64,000 bases of DNA from CAVTPU01 sp963736695. GTDB lineage: Bacteria; Actinomycetota; Actinomycetes; Mycobacteriales; Micromonosporaceae. The notes beneath the pieces were generated by a model that worked only from the letters and a program-made list of their open reading frames with translations, made no database searches and was not told the origin of the DNA. Of this stretch, positions 9,381 to 18,164 are shown piece after piece (the first letter of the stretch is position 1; each line of letters opens with the position of its first letter). The stretch spans positions 248,001-312,000 of the forward strand of contig CAVTPU010000004.1 of assembly GCA_963736695.1 (NCBI GenBank), written 5' to 3'. Both the position numbers and the translations under genes were made by a program.

Positions 9381-10219
9381 ACACCCCAGCGACGCCGCCC
9401 ACGACAACCGCCGCCCCTGCCGCCGCCCCAGCCTCGACGATCGTGCGGCCCTACGGCGACACCACCGGCGACGGCATGGTGCAGCTGAGCTTCACGCTGC
9501 CCGTACCCTGCGACAAACGCGCCGAAGGCGCCGCGTTGCAGCTCGCCGCGAAGATGGGCATGGACCCGGCGATGGTCGTGCACAGCACAGCCATGGGCGA
9601 GGGATTCACGTTCTTCGTCGTCTATGGTCGGGTGCGCCACCTCGTCGACCTCAGTCAGGTCGTCGTCGCCGAACGCGACTTCCCGCTCCTGAACGCCAAA
9701 GAGATCAACCACGTCGTCAAGCAGAACCTGCGCCGCAAACTCGTCGTCGTCGGCGCGTGCATCGGCACCGACGCGCACACCGTCGGCATCGACGCGATCC
9801 TCAACCTCAAAGGCATCGCGGGGGAGAAGGGCCTGGAGTCCTACGCCGAGTTTCGCGTCGTCAACCTCGGCGCTCAGGTCAGCGTCGCCGACCTCGTCGC
9901 CCGCGCGCAGGCCGAACAGTCCGACGCCGTGCTGGTCAGCCAGGTGGTGACCCAACGCGACGCGCACCTGCACAACACTCGCGAACTCTCCGCCGCCGTG
10001 CGTGAGGCGTTTCCGGCGTCCCGGCGGCCGCTGCTCGTCGCCGGCGGCCCACGATTCGACGAACTGGCCACCGGCGAGCTGGGCGTCGACCGCATCTTCG
10101 GCCGCGGCACCACCCCCCGCGAGGTGGCCAGCTATCTCGTGCACCGGCTCGCCGCCGACCCCACCCCCGCACCGGCCCGTCAGAGCGCGCCCACGACCCG
10201 TACCAGGAGATCATCATGA
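9377..10219 (+). CDS. kamE: Lysine 5,6-aminomutase beta subunit, cobalamin-binding
   Basis: Small, cofactor-binding subunit of the KamDE mutase. A GTG start at 9377 overlaps the kamD stop. An N-terminal proline/alanine linker leads to the dimerisation region, then LNAKEINHVVKQNLRRK contains the lysine region that in this family forms the PLP internal aldimine (about residue 115). A Rossmann-like B12 domain follows with the base-off motif TDAHTVGIDAI (DxHxxG, about residues 134-144), LVSQVVTQRDAH and LVAGGPRF. At 280 aa it is of normal size. The stop overlaps the ATG of kal. Activity requires adenosylcobalamin; no B12 genes lie in the window. Confidence 0.93.
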   Translation: MNTPATPPTTTAAPAAAPASTIVRPYGDTTGDGMVQLSFTLPVPCDKRAEGAALQLAAKMGMDPAMVVHSTAMGEGFTFFVVYGRVRHLVDLSQVVVAERDFPLLNAKEINHVVKQNLRRKLVVVGACIGTDAHTVGIDAILNLKGIAGEKGLESYAEFRVVNLGAQVSVADLVARAQAEQSDAVLVSQVVTQRDAHLHNTRELSAAVREAFPASRRPLLVAGGPRFDELATGELGVDRIFGRGTTPREVASYLVHRLAADPTPAPARQSAPTTRTRRSS

Positions 10220-10617
10220 CGACGAGCCCGGTCGGACTGACCGTCGCCCACCACCGCTACGTGCCCACCGGACACGCGCACTACGCCGGCAACCTCGTCG
10301 ACGGGGCCTACGCCCTGGGGCTCTTCGGCGACGTCGCCACCGAACTGTGCATTCGGACCGACGGCGACGAGGGGCTCTTCGCCTCCTACTCCGACGTGCA
10401 GTTCCGCGCCCCGATCCGGGCCGGCGACGTGCTTGAGGTGACCGCGACGCTCACCCGGATCGGCACCCGCAGCCGCACCGTCGACTTCGAATGCCGGGTG
10501 GTGTGCCGGGGCCGCCCCGACCTGTCCGACACCGCCGCCGAGGTCCTCGACCCGCCGTTGGTCGCGGTCACCGCGACCGGCACCGTGGTCGTCCCCGCGG
10601 CCAGTTCGACAAGCTGA
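10216..10617 (+). CDS. kal: 3-aminobutyryl-CoA ammonia-lyase
   Basis: Small hotdog-fold lyase that removes ammonia from L-3-aminobutyryl-CoA to give crotonyl-CoA, the last lysine-specific step of the fermentation pathway. The 133-aa protein has the family N-terminus HHRYVPTGHAHYAGNLVDGA and the strand FRAPIRAGDVLEVTATL. It is coupled to kamE by a 4-nt ATGA overlap. Its presence implies that 3-aminobutyryl-CoA is made, which normally needs Kce; that gene must be elsewhere in the genome or be replaced by another activity. Confidence 0.88.
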   Translation: MTTSPVGLTVAHHRYVPTGHAHYAGNLVDGAYALGLFGDVATELCIRTDGDEGLFASYSDVQFRAPIRAGDVLEVTATLTRIGTRSRTVDFECRVVCRGRPDLSDTAAEVLDPPLVAVTATGTVVVPAASSTS

Positions 10618-10629
10618 GGGGTACGGCCG

Positions 10630-12045
10630 ATGCCCGCGGCCCGCGTGGCCCTGTGCGCCGACGTCGGCTCCACCTTCACCAAGGTGGCCGCAGTCGACCT
10701 CGACCGGGCCACGGTGATCGCCACCGCGCAACGACCCACCACATCAGACAGTGACGTGCTGCGCGGGCTCGACGAGGCGATCGGCCAGATCAGCGTGGCC
10801 CTGCCCGCCGGCGCGACGGTCGGGCGCCCCTATGTCTGCTCGTCCGCCGGCGGCGGTCTGCGACTCGCCGTCGTCGGCTATGAGGCGCTCGTCACCGCCG
10901 AGGCTGGCTTCCGGGTCGGACTGTGCGCCGGCGCCCGCGTGGTGCACGTCTCCGCCGGCCCCCTCGACCGGGCCGGCGTCGACGCGCTGCGCGACTGCCG
11001 ACCCGACGTGATCCTGCTTGTCGGCGGCACCGACGGCGGCGACACCGACGTGCTCACCCACAACGCGCGTCGCCTCGCCGCCGCCCGGGTCGCCACCCAC
11101 CGGCGGCGGGTGCCCGTCGTCGTCGCCGGCAACATCGACGCGCGGGCCGACGCGGTCGCGCTGCTGCTCGAACGGGGCACCCCGGCCCAGGCGACCGGCA
11201 ACGTGCTGCCCCGCATCGGGGTGCTCGACCCGGCTCCGGCCCGGGCGGCGATCCGTGACACGTTCCTGCGCCACGTCATCGGCGGCAAACACCTCTCACG
11301 CGGGTCGCGATTCGCGTCACTGGTGCGGGCCGCCACGCCCGACGTGGTGCTCGCCGCCGTCGAACTGCTCGGCGACCTCATCGACACCGACGTCGTCGTC
11401 GTCGACATCGGCGGGGCCACCACCGACGTCTATTCGGTAGTGCGGCCCGACCCGCACAATCCGCCGGTGACCGATGTCGCCGGCGCACTGCGGGCGAGCC
11501 GCACCGTCGAGGGCGACCTCGGCATGCGCATCAGCGCCGGCGGGGTCGTCGAGGCGGCCCGCGTCGAACGCCTCGTCGCCGACGCCCACCTGGCCGCGCT
11601 CACCGCCGCGGCCGCCGTGCGCGTCGCCGACCCCGGGCTGCTCGGCGGCGACGAGACCGACCCCGCCGTCGACGCTCGCCTCGCCGCGCTCGCCGCGACC
11701 GTCGCGGTGCGCCGCCACGCGCGGGGCGACCACGCCCCGGCCCGGATCAGCGGCGCGCATCACCCGACGAGCCCCACCGTGGCCGGGGCTGGGGCCGCGG
11801 CCGGGCGTGACCTGAGCCGCGTCGGCCTGGTCATCGGCTCCGGCGGGGTGCTTCGACACACCGCGTCGGGCACCTCCAAGGCGGTGCTCGACGCGGTGCT
11901 CGACGACCACGTCGGCGGCTGGTCGGTGCCGCGCGCGGCACGTGTGCGCGTCGACACCGCCTATGTGCTCGCGCCCGCCGGGCTGCTTGTCGGCGACCAT
12001 CCCGACGTCGCCGGTCACCTGTTGCGGGAATCTCTGCTGATCTGA
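10630..12045 (+). CDS. MutL-like ATPase associated with B12-dependent aminomutases
   Basis: Sugar-kinase/Hsp70-fold (ASKHA) protein of the MutL family found beside glutamate, ornithine and lysine aminomutase genes; not the mismatch-repair MutL. Phosphate-binding loop CADVGSTFTKVAAVD is at residues 10-24, DIGGATTDVYSV near residue 257 and GSGGVLRHT near residue 398. A likely job is reactivating or protecting the cobalamin enzyme KamDE, but the biochemical role of the family is not settled. ATG 10630 follows GAGGGG. At 471 aa and 10 bp beyond kal it is the last gene of the operon; 130 bp then separate it from the next group. Confidence 0.85.
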   Translation: MPAARVALCADVGSTFTKVAAVDLDRATVIATAQRPTTSDSDVLRGLDEAIGQISVALPAGATVGRPYVCSSAGGGLRLAVVGYEALVTAEAGFRVGLCAGARVVHVSAGPLDRAGVDALRDCRPDVILLVGGTDGGDTDVLTHNARRLAAARVATHRRRVPVVVAGNIDARADAVALLLERGTPAQATGNVLPRIGVLDPAPARAAIRDTFLRHVIGGKHLSRGSRFASLVRAATPDVVLAAVELLGDLIDTDVVVVDIGGATTDVYSVVRPDPHNPPVTDVAGALRASRTVEGDLGMRISAGGVVEAARVERLVADAHLAALTAAAAVRVADPGLLGGDETDPAVDARLAALAATVAVRRHARGDHAPARISGAHHPTSPTVAGAGAAAGRDLSRVGLVIGSGGVLRHTASGTSKAVLDAVLDDHVGGWSVPRAARVRVDTAYVLAPAGLLVGDHPDVAGHLLRESLLI

Positions 12046-12174
12046 CCCGATATGGCCGCGGCCGACAGGCTGTTGACAACTGGGCATTTTTGCCGTTCAG
12101 GCGGCCATCGATGGCGCCCTACGATCACCCATGCAGTGACCTGTCCCGTCAACGGATCGTGAAGTGAGGTGCGC

Positions 12175-12897
12175 ATGGCATTCACTCCAGCCAACTCCAG
12201 CGCCATGGACGCGGCAACGGGTGCTGGCCCCAGCACGCTGGTGTTGCCATCGATCGTGACCGGGCAGGTCGAGGCGGTGCTCGCCTATGCGGCCAAGCTC
12301 GCCACCCAGGCCGCCACGTTCGCGGGTCAGCTCGCCGAGCTCGAACGCGCCGCACAGCAGCTCGGCGACGTGTGGAGCGGTGGCGCGGCCTCCGAGAACG
12401 TGCTCGCCAAACTCGCGAAGTCGTTCGAGGCGTTCAACAACATCATCAGCGCCGCGAAGTCGGCGGTGACCGAACTCGAGCGTTCCGCCGGTCAGGTCGA
12501 CATCGCGCAGACCGCCTACAACGCCGTCGTCGGGGTGGTCAATCCGATCGTTCAGGCGCTCACGTCCAACCCCTATACCGAAGCGGCCGGGGTTGCCCTC
12601 GCGGAGGCGACCACCGCTGTGCTGTCCGCCTTCGTCGAGGGCATCGGCGCTGTGCTCGACGCGATCGGCATCGCCGACATCGCTCGCATCGTCAGCGACC
12701 TCATCAGCATCGCTCAGGACATCGACACGCTGTTCAACAGCGGCGCCGAGCACGAGAGCCTGGCGACTGCGGCGATGGTGGCCAACATCGTCCTCGCCCC
12801 GAAGCCGGTCGACACCGTCGCGTCGGGCGCCGGGCAGGCCGCCGTCAACGGATCGGGCACCTATTCCTATCGGCCCGCCGCGCTGGAATCGATCTGA
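12175..12897 (+). CDS. WXG100-like (ESX-type) helical protein
   Basis: A 240-aa alanine-rich helical protein. The first 110 residues resemble a WXG100 helix-turn-helix hairpin, with the turn motif DVWSGG (W67) between two long helices. The rest is helical and may be membrane-associating (GVVNPIVQALTS, GIGAVLDAIGIADIARIV). ATG 12175 is chosen over GTG 12169 because GAGG ends about 6 nt before it. It is longer than a plain 100-aa WXG100 protein. Followed 14 bp later by a hydrolase with its own ESX-like N-terminus, it is probably a secreted partner or substrate of a type VII secretion system; no secretion machinery genes are in the window. Confidence 0.65.
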   Translation: MAFTPANSSAMDAATGAGPSTLVLPSIVTGQVEAVLAYAAKLATQAATFAGQLAELERAAQQLGDVWSGGAASENVLAKLAKSFEAFNNIISAAKSAVTELERSAGQVDIAQTAYNAVVGVVNPIVQALTSNPYTEAAGVALAEATTAVLSAFVEGIGAVLDAIGIADIARIVSDLISIAQDIDTLFNSGAEHESLATAAMVANIVLAPKPVDTVASGAGQAAVNGSGTYSYRPAALESI

Positions 12898-12911
12898 CCG
12901 GGAGGATGACG

Positions 12912-14633
12912 ATGACGCAGCAGACCGAACAATGGCAGATCATCCGCGGCGAGACCCAACAGACCTCGCAAGCCCCGTCAGGCGGCGGCAGTGGCAGCGG
13001 CTATCAGGTCAACCCCGAGGGTGTACGCGCGGCCGCGCAGAGCCTCTCCGGCACGTTGAGCACCGTGATCAGCGGCATCAGCGCGGTCGAGGGTGTGGTG
13101 CTCGCGGCGGCGGCGTTCGCGCGCATCGGCGCACCGGTCGCGGCGGCTGACGCCACCCGCGCCGTGCAGATGGTTGGGGCGGCGAAGAACCTCGTCAAGC
13201 TGCTCGGCGACATCAATACTTTGGTGAAGCAGTGTGCCGACGACTATGACCAGGCCGACCAGGCCATCTCCCAGGCGTTCGGCGGTTCGTCCGGTGGCAC
13301 CGTCGCCGACCCTTCGGGCACCACGGATTCGACTGTCACCCACCCCGCCGCGGACTTCACTGCCGGCTCCGGCGACTCTGGTCCGTACGGGCATGATCTC
13401 GTCACCAACCTCGTCGACCAGGGTGTGTTGCCGCACGAGTTCTCGTCGATGACTCCCGACGAGGCACGCGACTATCTGCACAGCCACCCCGACGTCGCCA
13501 CCGCGCTCACCCAGAACAACACCTGGCAGCCGCCCGAGGGCGACCGCGACTTGGTGCGCACCCACTTCGAGAACATGTCCGCCGACGACCGCAAGTGGAC
13601 GGCGCTCATGTCGCCGAACTCGGTGGGCAACCTCTCCGGCGCGCCGTTCGAGGAGCGGGCCCTCGCCAACGATGTGCACATCACGGCCGAACTGCAGGCC
13701 GAGCAGTCCCGACTGGTCGACTATCAGCGCCAGGACCAGGAGAACGAGTCGAACAACGGGTGGTTCGGCTGGGGTTCCTGGGACGACAACGACATGGACC
13801 CCAAGATCGAGGAGTCCCAGAAGCGCATCGACTACTATCAGCAGTTGATCAACGACAATCACCAGGTCGTCTACTTCGACCCGTCCGGCGACGGGGCGAT
13901 CGCCGAGGTCTACGGCGACATCGGAGCCAACACGACCAACGTCGGCATGATCGTGCCGGGCACCACCGCCCAACTCAGCAGTTTCAACGACTACGTGGCC
14001 GGAACGGCGCAGGGGTTCGTCAACTCCTCTCCGGACCACTCGCTCGCGATGGTCGGATGGATGGGCGGCGACCTGCCCGATGAGGTCATCCCCAACGCCA
14101 TGTCATCCAGTTATGCGGTCGACCTCGGCCCGAACCTCGCCGAGTTCTCCCACGACCTGCGTCAGGAGATCAACCACTCGCCAGCGGCCGACAACAACGT
14201 GCAGGTCACGGCTGCGGGCCACTCCTATGGGGGCGCCGTGGTCGGCGCGGCCGAGACGCAGGGCCTCGACGCCAACCGGATTCTGCACATCGAGTCGGCC
14301 GGCATGGGTAACGGCGTCACCGACGTCAGCGATCTGCACAACGCCAACGACACCGTGTGGCGCTATTCGATGACGGCTCCCGGCGATCCGATCGACCAGG
14401 TGCAGGGCATCTTCTTCGGGCACGGGCCGCACGGCGCCGACCCGGACACGTTCTCGGGCGTCGTCCAACTGGAGACCGGCAACTACACCAACGGCACGCC
14501 GATCGAGGGTATGACCGCACACACCGGCGTCTTCCAGTACCGTTCAGACGCGTGGTGGGAGATGTACAACGTGTTCACCGGCGGGGAGGTTCACCCGCAC
14601 GGTCAGGGCGACACGACCATCGACATCCCGTGA
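12912..14633 (+). CDS. DUF1023-type alpha/beta hydrolase with ESX-like N-terminal region
   Basis: A 573-aa protein in three parts. A Gly/Ser-rich start leads to a helical, WXG/LXG-like region (about residues 40-120: VNPEGVRAAAQSLSGTLSTV, then VKQCADDYDQADQAIS). A central stretch has an aromatic, acidic insert (NNGWFGWGSWDDNDMD). The C-terminal alpha/beta hydrolase has the nucleophile elbow GHSYGG at about residue 437, preceded by the family's MVGWMGGDLP strand and followed by HIESAGMGNG. ATG 12912 lies 6 nt after GGGAGG. No signal peptide is seen, fitting type VII export. A lipase/esterase-like effector is the inference. The stop overlaps the next start. Confidence 0.75.
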   Translation: MTQQTEQWQIIRGETQQTSQAPSGGGSGSGYQVNPEGVRAAAQSLSGTLSTVISGISAVEGVVLAAAAFARIGAPVAAADATRAVQMVGAAKNLVKLLGDINTLVKQCADDYDQADQAISQAFGGSSGGTVADPSGTTDSTVTHPAADFTAGSGDSGPYGHDLVTNLVDQGVLPHEFSSMTPDEARDYLHSHPDVATALTQNNTWQPPEGDRDLVRTHFENMSADDRKWTALMSPNSVGNLSGAPFEERALANDVHITAELQAEQSRLVDYQRQDQENESNNGWFGWGSWDDNDMDPKIEESQKRIDYYQQLINDNHQVVYFDPSGDGAIAEVYGDIGANTTNVGMIVPGTTAQLSSFNDYVAGTAQGFVNSSPDHSLAMVGWMGGDLPDEVIPNAMSSSYAVDLGPNLAEFSHDLRQEINHSPAADNNVQVTAAGHSYGGAVVGAAETQGLDANRILHIESAGMGNGVTDVSDLHNANDTVWRYSMTAPGDPIDQVQGIFFGHGPHGADPDTFSGVVQLETGNYTNGTPIEGMTAHTGVFQYRSDAWWEMYNVFTGGEVHPHGQGDTTIDIP

Positions 14634-15142
14634 ACGACCGGCGTCATCGGGGCTCCGGCCCCGTCACCGCGATGGTGGGGGTTGCTTTCGCCCTCGCCCT
14701 CGCGGTATCTGTCAGTGGATGTTCGATGCTGACCAGCAGCGGCAAGGAGCGTGGCATGAACGCGACAACCCCCACCCTCGAACAAGCCGCCGACGAGTTG
14801 CGGGCCGTCACGGCCCGGCTCACCGAACCATTCGTCGGTGAGCGGAGCGTGGTGACCGACCTCAAAGCGGACTGCGATCCTCAGCATCCCGGTCGCACCG
14901 TCCGGTGGGACTACATCGTGCGCATTCCCGCGCCGACCGACGCAGGCGACCTGGTCACCCAGCGGGTCGTGCCGACGATGCGTGACGCCGGTTGGAAGGT
15001 CACCGATCGCAGCTCCGACAAGGAGATCGCTTTTCAGTTCTCCCTCGACGGTTCGTTTCTCGGCGTGAACTTCTCCCGCGAGGGCGGCGGCGACGTCGTC
15101 GTCGGCGGGTCCAGCCGGTGTGTGCCCGTCGCGGCAACGTGA
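14630..15142 (+). CDS. Small lipoprotein, partner of the DUF1023 hydrolase
   Basis: A 170-aa protein starting at GTG 14630, which overlaps the preceding stop (GTGA). It has a type II signal peptide: positive N-terminus (MNDRRHRG), hydrophobic core GVAFALALAVSV and lipobox VSGC with Cys about residue 31. The mature part (TLEQAADELRAVTARLTEPF, then WDYIVRIPAPTD) resembles small actinobacterial lipoproteins of unknown function. Strict coupling to the hydrolase gene suggests they act together; an immunity or activating role on the outer face of the membrane is inference only. Confidence 0.75.
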   Translation: MNDRRHRGSGPVTAMVGVAFALALAVSVSGCSMLTSSGKERGMNATTPTLEQAADELRAVTARLTEPFVGERSVVTDLKADCDPQHPGRTVRWDYIVRIPAPTDAGDLVTQRVVPTMRDAGWKVTDRSSDKEIAFQFSLDGSFLGVNFSREGGGDVVVGGSSRCVPVAAT

Positions 15143-15567
15143 TCCACGCTCGACCCGTCGACACGCCGGTGCCTCGATTCGGCCTGTGGCGTACGCTGGG
15201 ACGCCACAGGTTATCAACATCTATTCCTGGATAAGATGGCGCGACCGGTCGCCCAGCGCGTACGGTCAATGCGTCCTTTTCCCGCACGTGGTTTTCGATC
15301 ACCTACCGCAGTGCCTGTTCGCCCGACAACACCGGTGTCTTCCCTTAACCGCCGGTGGAGCCACCAGGGCAAGCAGGACGAGGGGCGGTCACCGGCGACT
15401 CGACGGTCATGAGCGGCGTGGGCCTGCCACGACGGGTGTGGAGCAGGGCCACGGGTAGGGGGCACGTGCGGCCAGTAGACAACGGTTCGCCGCGGGCAGC
15501 CAGTCCGCATCGAATCGGTCCGAAGGCAGCGAGTGCGCATCTGCCACCGGCCAGAGGGGCCTGGGAG

Positions 15568-15600
15568 ACGGGGCGCGACACGTATGGTGTCGCGCCCCGT
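15568..15600. terminator. Strong hairpin, likely transcription terminator
   Basis: Perfect 14-bp arms ACGGGGCGCGACAC and GTGTCGCGCCCCGT around the 5-nt loop GTATG. There is no T tract, as is common for actinomycete terminators. It would end transcripts of the WXG100/hydrolase/lipoprotein operon, although it lies 425 bp past the last stop. Confidence 0.6.
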
Positions 15601-15650
15601 AACACGCCCCCACCTCGAGCCGCGCCCTCTCGAGCCGCCCTCTTGAGTCG

Positions 15651-15709
15651 CGATCATGAAGCTACTTGGCATGATCACGCCTCCCAACTGATCAACAGCT
15701 TCATGATCG
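15651..15709. repeat. Palindromic intergenic repeat, copy 2 (GATCATGAAGCTA family)
   Basis: Perfect 13-bp inverted arms CGATCATGAAGCT (15651-15663) and AGCTTCATGATCG (15697-15709). The left arm continues ACTTG as in the other copies. It lies 34 bp upstream of the lnt start and just upstream of its predicted -10 element. Confidence 0.7.
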
Positions 15710-15742
15710 GCACGCTCGGGGCGAGGCTTGTAGGCTGGGCCG

Positions 15743-17356
15743 ATGGCAAAGCTGGGGCGTTGGTCGGCGATCGCCGCCGCGCTCATCTCAGGCGGCGCGC
15801 TCTTCGCCGCATTCCCCCCGCTCGACCAATGGTGGGCCGCCCCGATCGGGGTGGCGCTGCTCGCCATCGCCACCCACGGCCGCCGTGCCCTCGCCGGCGC
15901 CGGACTCGGACTGCTCGCCGGACTGGCGCTCATGGTGCCGCTGCTGAGCTGGGCGGGTGGATACGTCGGAGCCGTGTGGTTGCTCCTGCCGCTGCTGCAG
16001 GCCGGCTACATCGCCTTGTTGGGCGCGCTCAGCGCCTGGGTCAGCCCACTGACGCACCGCCGCCCCTGGCTGTGGCCACTCGCGACAGGCGTGTTGTGGG
16101 TGTCGCAGGAGGCGTTGCGCGACCGCACCCCGTTCGGCGGCTTCCCATGGGGCCGCCTCGCGTTCAGTCAGGCCGACTCGCCCCTCGTGCGCCTCGCCGC
16201 GATCGGCGGAGCACCGTTGGTGACCTTCGGAGTCGCGACGATCGGCGGCCTGCTCGCGGTGACGGCACTCACGGTCGTCGAACACACCCGCCGCCCGCAC
16301 GATCGCGTCGCACCGACCACGCCGGACGGCGACGGTGGTGAGCCGGTCGACGCCAGCGTCACGGGCGCCGCCCGTACCCGGGTGGCCATTCCCGTCGGGG
16401 TGGCGCTGCTCGCCGTCGGCGTGCCGTTGGGGGTTCCCGCGTCGGCCGCACCCGGTGGCGACGTCGAGCCGGTGACCGTCGCGATCGTGCAGGGCAACGT
16501 GCCGAGGCTCGGGTTGGACTTCAACGAACAGCGCCGAGCCGTGCTGACCAACCACGTCACCGCCACCATCGGGCTCGCCGCGGACGTCGCCGCCGGCCGC
16601 CGGCCGCAACCCGACCTCGTGGTGTGGCCGGAGAACGCGAGCGACGTCGATCCGGTCGCCGATCCGCAGGCCAGCGAACTGATCTCGCGGGCCGCACGGG
16701 CGATCGGGGTGCCGATCCTCGTCGGCGGGTTGCGTGAGGGCCCAGGCGATCGGTTGCGCAACGTGGGGCTGGTCTGGCAGCCCGACACCGGACCCGGCCA
16801 GATGTACGTTAAGCGCCATCCTGTGCCATTCGCGGAATATATCCCGATGCGCGCCGTCGCCCGCGCGATCAGCAGCAAAGTCGATCTGGTCCGGTCCGAC
16901 TTCCTCGCCGGCCCAGTGCCCGGCGTGCTGACGGTCGGCCCCACCACCATCGGCGATGTCATCTGTTTCGAGGTGGCCTATGACGAGGTGGTCCGCGACA
17001 CCGTGACGGGCGGCGCGCGGCTGCTGGTCGTGCAGACCAACAACGCCACGTTCAACCCCGCCGAGGCCCGCCAGCAACTCGCCATGGTCCGTCTGCGCGC
17101 CGTCGAACACGGCCGGCCCGCGTTGATGGCGTCGACCGTCGGCGTGTCCGGATTCGTCGACCCCGCCGGCCACGTCTTCGACGCGACCGGCTTCAACACC
17201 CAGGCGGTGATTGTGCGTGCGATACGACCGGCGGCAGGCCGTACTATAGCCACCGGGTTGGGTGTCCTGCCGGAGCTGGTCCTCGTCGTCATCGCCGCCG
17301 TCCTGGTGGGTGCGGCGACGACTCGGAGAATCACGAGCCGGCGGACGCCCCGATGA
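15743..17356 (+). CDS. lnt: Apolipoprotein N-acyltransferase
   Basis: Adds the third acyl chain to the N-terminal cysteine of lipoproteins in the cytoplasmic membrane. Five to seven hydrophobic segments fill the first ~190 residues, and a nitrilase-fold domain follows from VTVAIVQGNVPR. The catalytic triad is visible: Glu in WPENAS, Lys in VKRHPVPFAEY and Cys in VICFEVAY. A last TM segment (LGVLPELVLVVIAAVLVGA) closes the 537-aa protein. ATG 15743 stands 6 nt after TAGGCT, consistent with a leaderless message. The stop overlaps the ppm1 start (ATGA), the arrangement known in mycobacteria and relatives where Lnt and Ppm1 work side by side. Confidence 0.93.
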   Translation: MAKLGRWSAIAAALISGGALFAAFPPLDQWWAAPIGVALLAIATHGRRALAGAGLGLLAGLALMVPLLSWAGGYVGAVWLLLPLLQAGYIALLGALSAWVSPLTHRRPWLWPLATGVLWVSQEALRDRTPFGGFPWGRLAFSQADSPLVRLAAIGGAPLVTFGVATIGGLLAVTALTVVEHTRRPHDRVAPTTPDGDGGEPVDASVTGAARTRVAIPVGVALLAVGVPLGVPASAAPGGDVEPVTVAIVQGNVPRLGLDFNEQRRAVLTNHVTATIGLAADVAAGRRPQPDLVVWPENASDVDPVADPQASELISRAARAIGVPILVGGLREGPGDRLRNVGLVWQPDTGPGQMYVKRHPVPFAEYIPMRAVARAISSKVDLVRSDFLAGPVPGVLTVGPTTIGDVICFEVAYDEVVRDTVTGGARLLVVQTNNATFNPAEARQQLAMVRLRAVEHGRPALMASTVGVSGFVDPAGHVFDATGFNTQAVIVRAIRPAAGRTIATGLGVLPELVLVVIAAVLVGAATTRRITSRRTPR

Positions 17357-18160
17357 CACACGAGAGCAACGAAGGGCCGCGGGTGAGCGAGGACTACCAC
17401 GGGATCGGGCGGGTCCTGGTGATCATCCCGACCTACAACGAAGCCGACAACGTCGCGGTGATCGTCGGCCGGGTCCGCGCGGCTGTGCCCGCCGTGCACG
17501 TGCTCGTCGCCGACGACAACAGTCCGGACGGCACCGGAGCCATCGTCGACGGCATCGCCGCCGCCGACAACCATGTGCACGTGCTGCACCGGGCCGGCAA
17601 GCAGGGACTCGGCGCCGCCTATCTCGCCGGTTTCGCGTGGGCCGAGGAGCACCACTACGACGTCGTGGTCGAGATGGACGCCGACGGCTCGCACGCCCCC
17701 GAAGAGCTGCCGGTGCTGCTCGACGCGCTCGCCGACGCCGACGTGGTGCTCGGCTCCCGCTGGGTTCCCGGCGGCAAGGTGGTGAACTGGCCCGCGCACC
17801 GACTGGCGCTCTCCCGCGGCGGCAACCTCTATGTGCGCCTCATGCTCGGCATGCCGCTCAAGGACGCGACCGGCGGATATCGCGCCTATCGGATGACCGC
17901 GCTATCCAAGACTGGAAGTCGAGACGGTCGCCTCGCAGGGTTACTGTTTCCAGGTCGACCTCGCCTGGCGGGCCCACCGCAACGGCTTCCGGGTGGTCGA
18001 GGTGCCGATCACGTTCGCCGAACGCGAGCGTGGCGCGAGCAAGATGAGTTCATCGATCGTGCGCGAGGCACTGTGGCGGGTGACGGTGTGGGGCACGCAG
18101 TCGCGCACCACGGCAGCCCGGCTGGCGCTGACCGGGCGTCGGAGGCGAGAGGAAGGCTGA
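17353..18160 (+). pseudogene. ppm1: Polyprenyl-phosphate mannose synthase (GT2), single frameshift at 17911
   Basis: Transfers mannose from GDP-mannose to polyprenyl phosphate, feeding protein O-mannosylation and mannolipid synthesis. GT2 motifs are clear: IPTYNEADNV, VADDNSPDGTG, and the metal-binding EMDADGSHAPEEL. An extra A at about 17911 breaks the frame after MTALSK. In the next frame the conserved C-terminal part continues (ASQGYCFQVDLAWRA, FAERERGASKMSSSIV) to the TGA at 18158-18160. Removing the base gives 268 aa, the normal size. Because this gene is usually needed in the Lnt/Ppm1 pathway, a sequence error seems likelier than true loss. Confidence 0.85.
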
Positions 18161-18164
18161 CTCG

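Larger units (their letters stand above)
15143..15742. other. 600-bp intergenic region without a convincing gene
   Basis: All frames here look like GC-bias shadows. It contains a 12-bp perfect palindrome GCGACCGGTCGC (15241-15252), the strong 14-bp hairpin at 15568-15600, palindromic repeat copy 2 at 15651-15709, and TAGGCT (15731-15736), a -10 element placed 6 nt before the lnt ATG, which predicts a leaderless lnt transcript. Confidence 0.6.

Noticed and set aside
7239..9407. 722-aa open frame on the minus strand opposite kamD
   Set aside because: It lies antisense to a well-recognised enzyme and is biased by GC-rich third positions; its protein shows no domain and is rich in Gly, Val and Arg.
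15355..16341. 328-aa plus-strand frame across the intergenic region and lnt
   Set aside because: It spans a hairpin and a palindromic repeat and then overlaps lnt in another frame. The peptide DHEATWHDHA comes from the repeat.
15788..17359. 523-aa minus-strand frame opposite lnt
   Set aside because: Antisense to a gene with a complete catalytic triad; composition typical of a GC shadow.
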